A stretch of DNA of 64,000 nt from positions 1 to 64,000 of the forward strand of contig JAFWVQ010000067.1 of the NCBI GenBank assembly GCA_017523925.1, in the 5' to 3' direction. Of the stretch, positions 37,445 through 44,804 are shown piece by piece (the first letter of the stretch is position 1; every line of letters begins with the position of its first letter). Origin of the DNA: Clostridia bacterium. Its GTDB lineage: Bacteria; Bacillota; Clostridia; Christensenellales; CAG-138. Position numbers and translations under genes: made by a program. The notes below the pieces were generated by a model that was not told the DNA's origin, did no database searches, and worked only from the letters and a program-made list of their open reading frames with translations.

Positions 37445-39415
37445 TCAAGCCTCCCCATAAAAGCTCTTCGTAAAGGCTTTGTCTTCATCTGATATGCCGA
37501 AAGTCTCATCGTCAATATCGCAGTAATTGACGTAGAGCTGATTAAGGTCAAGCAGTTCCATGAGGAGCCGTTTCTTGTTGTCAAGTGACAAGGATTTGAA
37601 GTCGTCGGCATTCGTATCAATATCCTTCGGATTGACCTTGCTGCTGATAAAGCCTGTGTTCTGCATATCGTTCCAAATAACGGATAAAGTCTCGTCATCG
37701 TTTGCTGTCTCAATACGGTCTACAAACTTTTGATTCATCTTTGCGAGCTCACAATACACGAAGGAGCCACCACCATGCCAAGCAGTAGAACGGGATATTC
37801 CAGATTGCTCACCAGCAATTACAGACATCATCCTTGCTAAAATGATTTCTATTTGAGAATCCATTTGTTCTACGCCTATATAATGTCTGCCTAACTTGTG
37901 TGCAACTGCACATGTAGTACCAGAACCTAAATGATAATCAAGAACCAATTCTCCTTTATTGGTCGATAATTCGATTATCCTCTGTATCAATTTCTCTGGT
38001 TTCTTTCCGCCCGGAAAATCGACTCCACCTTCACTCGCTAAACCCTCAACCGAAATATCCATCCATATATCAGTAACGACTTCGGAAGGAACGAGTTGTC
38101 CATCAACTAAGGATAACCGTTCTTTGTAAAACAGCACGCGCTCTCCATTAATGAACATATAGTCCATATCATCATTTGGGTGTCGAACAATAATTCCCCG
38201 ATGCTGTCTTGAATACTCTATTGTGGTGCGTCGTTTTAATAGTGCTCCACCTCCAACAGCTGCAGTTCTAAATACTCTCTCGGCATTCTCCAGCGCATAG
38301 TTAGCAACCTGAACATCAAAGTCTTCGCAATTGCGTTTTGCAAGTGTAACAGACGAGTATCCAAGCTTTTCTGCGACAACATCATTTATATTTCGCCATG
38401 TCCATTGAGCTTCATCTTTGTCAGTATTCTCAAATACGAATTTGTACTGTTTATCATATTCTTTCTCTATAAGAAGTGCTTCCTCATTGATAGAAAAGGA
38501 TGATTTATCCTTAGCAAAGAAAAGGATATGATTTGCCTGTTTGAAAATACCGTCACTTGTACTCTTAAAACCAAATGATTTGTTGGTTCCAACGATTATC
38601 TCACTAATAAAATTATCCCTTCCAAAGACTTCATCAAGAATAATTCTGCAATAGGCTGATTCCTTGTCGTCCAGATTCACAAATATACAGCCGTCGTTTC
38701 TTAGAAGTCTTTTAGCAATATCAAATCGATTCTTCATGAACAAAAGCCATGAAGAATGATTGAACTTATCGTTGTACTTGAAACTATCCGCGCCGGTATT
38801 AAAAGGAGGGTCTATATAGATGCACTTTACAGTTCCTTCATAACGCTTAAGAAGTGAAGATAAAACAAGAAGATTATTACCTTTGATTATTAAATTGTCA
38901 TCACGGTTGCATTGCGCAATGTTAGCGGTCCCCTCAGTGCTTATTTTTCTTGCTGTGGTTAAGACTTTAGGATATAAAACCCTATCAACTTCATCTGGTG
39001 CAAGCGTTTCATTATAGAAGATTTCGCTCCGTTTCTGGTCTTCCTTCGTTTGACCACCCTCAAGAACGCAATCTTTATATGGGAAAACAAGTTCTACATC
39101 GAGTGATGTAGAGATGTAGTCTCCGTGACCATTCGCAAGACCAATTTTATTTTTATATCGTGTGTAGGAATCTGGAATGAACTCACGGTTGTTGACGACC
39201 CAGCCGAATCCGACCTTATCGAAAACTGCGATACCGTCAACATCGGCAAAGAAGCGCTGCCTTGTAGCATCGTTATTGTAGAGCGCTTTAATCAGTTTGG
39301 CGTCCATCTTTCCCGCCGCCTCAACAACAGCATTGCGGAGCAGTTCCCCTTCGGCGGTGAAAAACCTTTCATCCTGCTTCAAAACGTCAAGTACCGTTTC
39401 AAAGAAATTGCTCAT
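37445..39415 (-). CDS. Type III DNA-methyltransferase, Mod subunit
   Basis: 656 residues. Beta-class order: DPPFNTG (202-208) first, motif I DYHLGSGTT in the C-terminal third. The central 300 residues form the target-recognition region. It modifies adenine at N6 on one strand and supplies specificity to Res. The ATG has a perfect AAGGAGG. First gene of a mod-res-nuclease-like operon. The frame is intact and I see no simple-repeat tract of the phase-variable type in it. Confidence 0.93.
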   Translation of the reverse strand: MSNFFETVLDVLKQDERFFTAEGELLRNAVVEAAGKMDAKLIKALYNNDATRQRFFADVDGIAVFDKVGFGWVVNNREFIPDSYTRYKNKIGLANGHGDYISTSLDVELVFPYKDCVLEGGQTKEDQKRSEIFYNETLAPDEVDRVLYPKVLTTARKISTEGTANIAQCNRDDNLIIKGNNLLVLSSLLKRYEGTVKCIYIDPPFNTGADSFKYNDKFNHSSWLLFMKNRFDIAKRLLRNDGCIFVNLDDKESAYCRIILDEVFGRDNFISEIIVGTNKSFGFKSTSDGIFKQANHILFFAKDKSSFSINEEALLIEKEYDKQYKFVFENTDKDEAQWTWRNINDVVAEKLGYSSVTLAKRNCEDFDVQVANYALENAERVFRTAAVGGGALLKRRTTIEYSRQHRGIIVRHPNDDMDYMFINGERVLFYKERLSLVDGQLVPSEVVTDIWMDISVEGLASEGGVDFPGGKKPEKLIQRIIELSTNKGELVLDYHLGSGTTCAVAHKLGRHYIGVEQMDSQIEIILARMMSVIAGEQSGISRSTAWHGGGSFVYCELAKMNQKFVDRIETANDDETLSVIWNDMQNTGFISSKVNPKDIDTNADDFKSLSLDNKKRLLMELLDLNQLYVNYCDIDDETFGISDEDKAFTKSFYGEA

Positions 39416-39765
39416 ATCATGCCTCCTTGAATAAAACTGCTATCGTGGACTGCAAATCCTCATATAAGGAGAGATTTGTCCAACAGCATATTTAGATACA
39501 TTATAAGGCATTTTTGCTCAAAAATCCATACCGATTTTCCCTATTCTGCCGCATCACAGAAAAAAGCCGGGTTTTGCCGACTTTTATGTATGTCTGTTCA
39601 TTATGCACGGTTCGTATTGATGAAGGCTCTTATGAAAGCTATACAGGCTTCCGTGAAATAATAGATAAACTTATCAAACTGGAGCGTGGTGCTGAAATGG
39701 TATTGGACTGTCCCGTTCGTATTATGCAATGATTGTACTTTTTTATCGGTGTCGAGTTGAGAGAA
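39416..39765. other. Gene-poor stretch between mod and the HEPN-like gene
   Basis: 350 bases. It holds the mod ribosome-binding site and, on the plus strand, an open frame of 48 codons from an ATG at 39586 (MYVCSLCTVRIDEG, ends at 39732) without a ribosome-binding site. The peptide looks protein-like and may be the remnant of a displaced gene. No strong promoter recognised. Confidence 0.4.
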
Positions 39766-40272
39766 CTATGTCGAATCATCATCCTGCGCGAACATCTGAA
39801 AACTCCAATAGTCGCAGTCGTGTACGGTCTTGTCCCGTACTATCTTTATTATGTCAAGCACATTGTCAATCGTTAAATCAGCATGAGTATCTACCGTATG
39901 TCCTGACACTTCGATATTGAATGAAGTCAGTTTGAAGTTGGATAGTATGTATTCTTTTCCTTCGTTGCTGAAATAACTGCTGAAGCTTGCATAGAAGCAG
40001 GGTTTATTGTATCCGCTGAGTACAGCCAATGCTTCAAGGCAAGTCTTTATAAATACCAATCTCAGACCGTCACGGGCAGGGCGAATCTTTTCTATATCGA
40101 TTGCAAGTGTAACAAAGTTATAGACCTGATGAAGCATCTGCATAGGGGTATCTGTCTCGCTGTTATGCGAACGGACAAACTCGTAAAAATCCTCTGCTTC
40201 TTTTCTGCTGCTAAACTGCGGAGCATAGAAATCTATTTTGCGCTCATGCCATTCTCTAATCAAATCATTCAT
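39766..40272 (-). CDS. Small HEPN-motif protein (putative ribonuclease)
   Basis: 168 residues, mainly helical. Near the C terminus IVRDKTVHDCDYW contains R146-x4-H151, the catalytic R-x4-6-H pattern of HEPN ribonucleases, at the start of a terminal helix as in that superfamily. HEPN proteins are common in toxin-antitoxin and abortive-infection systems. It lies between the mobilization genes and the type III R-M operon. No antitoxin partner adjoins it. Ribosome-binding site AAAGGAA is rather distant (about 15 bases). The family call rests on one short motif. Confidence 0.5.
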   Translation of the reverse strand: MNDLIREWHERKIDFYAPQFSSRKEAEDFYEFVRSHNSETDTPMQMLHQVYNFVTLAIDIEKIRPARDGLRLVFIKTCLEALAVLSGYNKPCFYASFSSYFSNEGKEYILSNFKLTSFNIEVSGHTVDTHADLTIDNVLDIIKIVRDKTVHDCDYWSFQMFAQDDDST

Positions 40273-40339
40273 AATGTATCAAACCGCTGTTCCTTTCAAA
40301 GCTTTGATGAGCCATTATACCACTTATGGATTCATATCG

Positions 40340-40618
40340 CTATACCAACAGCATGATAATAGTTAATACGGTTATTGCAAGCAAAACGGCTGATATAAAT
40401 ATGAGTATCTTCGACCAGAACAGTTTCTTTTTCAAAACGATGATTTTCATTTCTGCATCCGATACCTTTTTTCGAATTGCGTTATAGTTAGATTCCTCTT
40501 CCCGCAACTGCTCTGTAAGCATTCCTATTTGTTCCCGCAGGCTGTCTATTTCGTTTTTCTGCATCAGTTCTCGCTTGCTCTGTTTTTTCAGTTCTTGCTC
40601 TCGCTGCATCAAATTCAC
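40340..40618 (-). CDS. Coiled-coil single-pass membrane protein overlapping the relaxase gene
   Basis: 92 residues: a heptad-rich coiled coil (about 8-68) followed by one C-terminal transmembrane helix. GTG start at 40618, supported by AAAGGAGGG 8 bases upstream. It overlaps the 3' end of the relaxase gene by 131 bp in another frame. In mobilizable elements such proteins can link the relaxosome to the membrane; that is inference. Confidence 0.65.
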   Translation of the reverse strand: MNLMQREQELKKQSKRELMQKNEIDSLREQIGMLTEQLREEESNYNAIRKKVSDAEMKIIVLKKKLFWSKILIFISAVLLAITVLTIIMLLV

Positions 40619-41417
40619 GGTTCAGACCCTCCTTTGTAGCATCTATATTAAAAGATTTGAGAAGATTGCTTCCACGTACTTTTTTTCCTTGTTCATTTAT
40701 AAAAACTATATTTTTACGGTTTTCATTCCAATCGACTGCCCATCCGCGGGAAGCCATGGCAATGATAAACTCTCCTTTGCAAGTGGAGCGCTCAATAGAG
40801 TGCAGTACTGCTATACCGCAATCGGCAACATAGGACGGCTTTGTTGAATCGGTCAGAAGATGGTATTTGTCCTTATCCCAAGCTATAATATCGCCGGGAG
40901 CTATCGCTGTTCCGTCCGCGCGCTTGCCCTTTTGTGCAATACTCAGATTATACTCTTCACAAAGCGAATTGCAATAATCCTTGTCGGCTTGAAGGTCCTT
41001 GTTCGACTTTTGAAACTTTCGACCGTCAATAAAACTGACTGTATCCGTAACCATGTGACAATGGATATGCTCTTTATCGGTATGGACAGCGATTGCGCAT
41101 TGATAGCCGGAGTATGTTTTCTCGGCAAAACGAATCGCAAAATCAAGAGCTTGTTCCGGCGTTATCTGCTCATCCTTTGGGAAAGAAATAACCGAATGGA
41201 TGTACATTCGACCTCGGTCCTTGTTCCATTCGTCCTTGTTTCGGATAAATGACTGATAAACAGAATCATAATCAACGGTATCAGAATCATATGGTCCAAT
41301 AACATATGAAATGGTATCGTCAGTTTTTGAAGGTAACAGAACATATTTAAGACAATTTCGCATTGACTCGTGGGTGCTCATGCCCCGCTTGCTGTTAATG
41401 ACTTTGTAGATTGCCAT
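40488..41417 (-). CDS. MobP-type relaxase (VirD2 family)
   Basis: 309 residues. Motif I with the probable nucleophile Tyr25 in CLKYVL, and the metal-binding three-histidine motif VHTDKEHIHCHMV (His112, His117, His119, His121). It nicks oriT and stays bound to the 5' end during conjugative transfer. At 309 residues it is essentially only the nicking domain plus a short charged tail. AAAGGAAG lies upstream of the ATG. Its start overlaps mobC by 40 bp. Confidence 0.92.
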   Translation of the reverse strand: MAIYKVINSKRGMSTHESMRNCLKYVLLPSKTDDTISYVIGPYDSDTVDYDSVYQSFIRNKDEWNKDRGRMYIHSVISFPKDEQITPEQALDFAIRFAEKTYSGYQCAIAVHTDKEHIHCHMVTDTVSFIDGRKFQKSNKDLQADKDYCNSLCEEYNLSIAQKGKRADGTAIAPGDIIAWDKDKYHLLTDSTKPSYVADCGIAVLHSIERSTCKGEFIIAMASRGWAVDWNENRKNIVFINEQGKKVRGSNLLKSFNIDATKEGLNREFDAARARTEKTEQARTDAEKRNRQPAGTNRNAYRAVAGRGI

Positions 41418-41746
41418 ATCTTTTCCGCTTCCTTTCGTGTGTCGAGCAGCAATGCTCGGATACTCTCAAGCTCTGCATATTCGGGCAAAGCTCCCGTTGC
41501 ATTGGCCACCCTTGCAAGCTGATTTACATTTACGCCGATACGCTTAATCTGCTCTGTGTTATGATAAATCTCCTCACAAACTTGCGACATACATTCCAAA
41601 TACTCGACCGTTGGGACGATACCTTTATCAAGATGGTAAAGGATAAACTCGCGCTGTCGCAAGCCGGATGCTTTCAGATTGAGGATAAATCGCTTATACT
41701 CATCGTCGGAAAGCATTATTTTTATTGCGTTTTTTCTGGTGCGCAT
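41378..41746 (-). CDS. mobC: MobC-like relaxosome protein
   Basis: 122 residues, basic N terminus (MRTRKNAIKIMLSDDEY) typical of ribbon-helix-helix type relaxosome proteins, then the MobC pattern EEIYHNTEQIKRIGVNVNQLARVAN. It helps open oriT and place the relaxase. The ATG at 41746 follows AAAGGAGATG. Directly upstream lie the candidate oriT repeats. Confidence 0.88.
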   Translation of the reverse strand: MRTRKNAIKIMLSDDEYKRFILNLKASGLRQREFILYHLDKGIVPTVEYLECMSQVCEEIYHNTEQIKRIGVNVNQLARVANATGALPEYAELESIRALLLDTRKEAEKIWQSTKSLTASGA

Positions 41747-41843
41747 ATAAAAATCATCTCCTTTATTCGGGGTTTTTAGGGGTTGCAACCCCTGAACAAG
41801 TTCTGCTTTGTGGGAACAAAACAGGAAACTTGCCTGACGCAAT

Positions 41844-42002
41844 AACCTATAAATACAGGCGCCATTGTTTCCGCCTGTATTTATCGGTTATCGCGGATGT
41901 ATGCAGATATGGGCAATTACCTATGCGACAATCAAGATTGCCCATATCTGCGCATTGCTCATACAGCGATAGACCGCTGTCTATCAGCTTTTTGAGCAAT
42001 GC
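41844..42002. repeat. Three stacked inverted repeats (candidate oriT)
   Basis: IR1: arms 41844-41861 and 41872-41889, 17 of 18 paired, 10-nt loop. IR2: arms 41903-41917 and 41937-41951, 15 of 15 paired, 19-nt loop. IR3: arms 41952-41961 and 41993-42002, 10 of 10 paired, overlapping the end of the ArdC-like gene. Together they fill the gap between that gene and mobC, the usual place for a MOB-family origin of transfer. Confidence 0.65.
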
Positions 42003-42924
42003 TATGCTCGGCATGGATGGACGGATGCAACTGCTGTTCAATAGAGCTGATTATCTCCGAGGAGCACTTGCGTATCGTCTCCATGCTTTCTTTTACAGCA
42101 TCAAGCTGTCGGCTGCCGGCCCAACCGCCGATATAACCAAATGAATAATCTGACGTATCAAGACCAAGATAGGAGCAGACTGTAAAAGCCACGCTTTCGG
42201 CTTCTACCTCTCGCGTTTGACGGTCCTTCTGTTCGCCAGTTAATTGCAAGTGGTCTTTATCGTGCAGCATACTATGAGCTGTTTCGTGAATCAACGTCTT
42301 AATTGTCTGACGGTCAGACATTCCTTCATTTAGAACTATCTTTTTTTCAGATGAACTATAATAGCCTTTTGCACCGGATGTGATAACCTCATAGGCGATA
42401 TCAACGGTAGCGACTGCATTTAGAGCGGCCATTATCTTATCATAGTTATCGACTTTCCCTTTTAGCTCTTCTTCTCCGAGGCGGGGAACCGGTTCGCCGT
42501 TTGTCTGCGAAACATCATAGACATATGCGGGCTTGTATGTGCGGACGTCTACATATTCGACGGAGTATAGCGGATTTCCGTTCTCGTCTTTTTCCCGATT
42601 GCCGTCTTTATCAAACAAGGGCTTTGCTGTCGGCTTTTTATAATTGCACGGAGCAAGAATCATAATTCCGTGTTCGCCCTTGTTCACATAACGATGGAAG
42701 TCTTTGTTCCATGACGTGATGCTTGCAACCATCGTCGCATCCGGCTTCTGAAGTAAAATTAGTATGGAGTTGTTAAAGGAATAGTTGTGAAGCTTGCTCA
42801 TTTTTGATAGGTATTCCTTATACTTTTCACTCTCAAATAGCTCTTTGATGCCTTTTTCAAGCGTATCGGTAATAATCTTAACCTTCTCTTGCCGGGTCGC
42901 AACATTACTGGTATCAATAATCAT
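41959..42924 (-). CDS. ArdC-like protein: ssDNA-binding domain plus zinc metallopeptidase
   Basis: 321 residues. N-terminal ArdC-type domain (about 10-150; LHNYSFNNSILILLQKP and SWNKDFHRYVNKGEHGI) and a C-terminal zincin with HETAH at 213-217 and a Glu in VEAESVAF as third ligand. ArdC proteins carried by conjugative elements protect incoming DNA against restriction. It is 2 bp downstream of the coupling protein gene. The DNA encoding its last residues forms part of the third inverted repeat. Confidence 0.88.
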   Translation of the reverse strand: MIIDTSNVATRQEKVKIITDTLEKGIKELFESEKYKEYLSKMSKLHNYSFNNSILILLQKPDATMVASITSWNKDFHRYVNKGEHGIMILAPCNYKKPTAKPLFDKDGNREKDENGNPLYSVEYVDVRTYKPAYVYDVSQTNGEPVPRLGEEELKGKVDNYDKIMAALNAVATVDIAYEVITSGAKGYYSSSEKKIVLNEGMSDRQTIKTLIHETAHSMLHDKDHLQLTGEQKDRQTREVEAESVAFTVCSYLGLDTSDYSFGYIGGWAGSRQLDAVKESMETIRKCSSEIISSIEQQLHPSIHAEHSIAQKADRQRSIAV

Positions 42925-42926
42925 TG

Positions 42927-44393
42927 TTACAGCCTCCTTTCAAAAAGAGTTTTGTTTTGAATCATTAATCTATCTGCTTTCTCTTTTAGTAGTTTGTCTT
43001 TATAGTATGGGACTTTCTTAATCATCGAGAACCCTAACGGAGTTATTACAACGACTTCTTCGTTCCGAGTCAGCTCCATTAAGTCTGAAGGCGATAGCCG
43101 GTCTTGTTCTTCAAATGACGTGCTATGACTTGAGGATTTGCTTCCGGTGGATTTTGATTGCCGACGCTGTATGTACTTAGGTACCCAATCTGAGCAAACA
43201 GTTTTTTGCGTTTTACTTGATGAAGCATCCAATACGATTTTAACACTGCAGTTTCCGACTAAGGTTGTAACCTTGTGTTCTGCGAATCCACTCCTCAAAC
43301 TTTCAATTTGCTGAACGACAAGGCACAAAGTGACGGCTCGGCTGCGAAGTGTCATAGAGGCATCTATTAATCCGTCCAATGCTCCGCCACTACTAACAAT
43401 ACGCCCTAACTCATCAAGCAAAATGAAGATACGATGGCTACCTTCCGGTCGTTTGCTTAAAGCATCCAATGTTAGATTGACAATCATTGCAAGCGGTCCT
43501 GCATATGGAGCAAGCTTGTGTTCTGGCACTGAAAGAAAAATGGATTTACCACTCTCAAGCGTATCCGGGCTGACTTTTCGAGCTGCGCCTGAAAATGCCC
43601 ATCGGAGGTTTTCATCGGAAAAGCAAGATAAAGCGTTTGCCATATTGCTAAACACGGACAGCAAAGTTGCATCTGCCATCCCGTAGTATTGGCTTGAATA
43701 CTTGTATGAATTACTTGTTGGCGCATCGTTGTTAATAATCTCTTCAATTTGGTCGCGGATTGGGCATCCCAATATGCAATCAATTATTGTTATCAAGTCA
43801 TTGTATCCTGCGTTATAGTAGTGAACCAATAGTCCGATTAGCATGTTTCTCGCAGAAATGGGCCAAAACTGTTCTGATGTGTTACCAAGTGGGATTAGAG
43901 AATATGATATGGTCTGCATACAGGATAATATCTCTTGCTGACTGCTCGATTTGCTTATCCCATAAAAGGCATCAAATCCATATCCGCTATGGTCGTGTGG
44001 TGCGAATACGCATATTCGCGGGTCTCCTTTTTCGCGGCCTTTGCTAACAAGCTCGCCCTTAATATCGATAGCAAAAACGGTTGCATTGGGATTTGATAGT
44101 AAGAATGGTATGACGATACATGATGATTTGCCTGAGCCGGAGCCGCCTATAATAAGTATATGTCCGTCATTCCGTGTATCCCAGCAAACATATTTGCCCT
44201 TTTGCTTTCCGAGAATAAAATCGCCCTCCGTTGGCGTTTTGCGTTGGAGTTCCTTGCTAACAACAGGACGCATTGCTTTGTTCTTCTGAACTGCTATTGA
44301 CCGTTGCATACTAAAATCACTTTTCGTCCCTGTGATAAAATACATCGCCAAAAAGGAGATAATTCCAACTATTATGATAGTATCCATAAGCAT
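42927..44393 (-). CDS. VirD4/TraG-type coupling protein
   Basis: 488 residues. One N-terminal membrane helix (3-20), Walker A GGSGSGKSS (83-91), Walker B IFILLDELGR and a C-terminal region with a Ser/Lys-rich linker. It delivers the relaxase-DNA complex to a type IV secretion channel. It is shorter than VirD4 of self-transmissible elements and has a single membrane segment, in line with a mobilizable element using a foreign channel. Start overlaps the stop of the preceding small gene by one base (TAATG). Confidence 0.9.
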   Translation of the reverse strand: MLMDTIIIVGIISFLAMYFITGTKSDFSMQRSIAVQKNKAMRPVVSKELQRKTPTEGDFILGKQKGKYVCWDTRNDGHILIIGGSGSGKSSCIVIPFLLSNPNATVFAIDIKGELVSKGREKGDPRICVFAPHDHSGYGFDAFYGISKSSSQQEILSCMQTISYSLIPLGNTSEQFWPISARNMLIGLLVHYYNAGYNDLITIIDCILGCPIRDQIEEIINNDAPTSNSYKYSSQYYGMADATLLSVFSNMANALSCFSDENLRWAFSGAARKVSPDTLESGKSIFLSVPEHKLAPYAGPLAMIVNLTLDALSKRPEGSHRIFILLDELGRIVSSGGALDGLIDASMTLRSRAVTLCLVVQQIESLRSGFAEHKVTTLVGNCSVKIVLDASSSKTQKTVCSDWVPKYIQRRQSKSTGSKSSSHSTSFEEQDRLSPSDLMELTRNEEVVVITPLGFSMIKKVPYYKDKLLKEKADRLMIQNKTLFERRL

Positions 44394-44686
44394 TATTCAT
44401 AAAGGAAAAAACCTTTACAGTCAGTTATCCGAGCTGTTTCAATTTCCATTTCTTCTTTTGCTCCAACTCCATCTTCCAGATATATATGCAAATTTGCAGG
44501 TGTGTCCTTCACAATCAGAATCTTACTAATAGGTTGCCCATTTGCTTTGCTAATCGCTGAGTCTTTGTAGTAGTAAACAGTAGTTGAATTCGATGGATTA
44601 TCCCGTGTTGGATTACCTATGCAATACATAGAAATATTATAGGGAAGGTGTGGAATATAACGAGTAAGCTTTATTGATTCTTCCAT
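44393..44686 (-). CDS. Small hypothetical protein, first gene of the mobilization operon
   Basis: 97 residues, no family recognised. Beta-rich with a Tyr-rich middle (TTVYYYKDSAIS). The start at 44686 has CAGGAGAAA upstream; an in-frame ATG 12 codons earlier falls inside the palindrome. It overlaps the coupling protein gene by one base and so is probably translated with it. It may regulate its own operon through the adjacent palindrome, but nothing in its sequence looks like a DNA-binding motif. Confidence 0.6.
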   Translation of the reverse strand: MEESIKLTRYIPHLPYNISMYCIGNPTRDNPSNSTTVYYYKDSAISKANGQPISKILIVKDTPANLHIYLEDGVGAKEEMEIETARITDCKGFFLYE

Positions 44687-44706
44687 CGGAGGTTTCTCCT
44701 GTATCT

Positions 44707-44747
44707 TTATTTGTGAGAACACATTTACAATGTGTTCTCACAAATAA
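44707..44747. repeat. 41-bp perfect palindrome (19-bp arms, 3-nt centre)
   Basis: Arms 44707-44725 and 44729-44747 are exact complements around TAC. It is just upstream of the first mobilization gene. Could be a repressor operator or, if transcribed, a very stable hairpin. No T tract follows on either strand, so it is not a standard terminator. Confidence 0.85.
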
Positions 44748-44760
44748 TATGAGAGATACA

Positions 44761-44788
44761 AAAGAAAAAGGCAGTTCTTTAGTCTGCC
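44761..44788 (-). terminator. Intrinsic terminator of the chimeric rlmD
   Basis: Minus strand stem GGCAG / CTGCC with 9-nt loop followed by TTTTTCTTTT, 16 bp after the stop. In the circular form it would end the integrase transcript. Confidence 0.65.
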
Positions 44789-44804
44789 TAAAATGAATAA
44801 CAAA

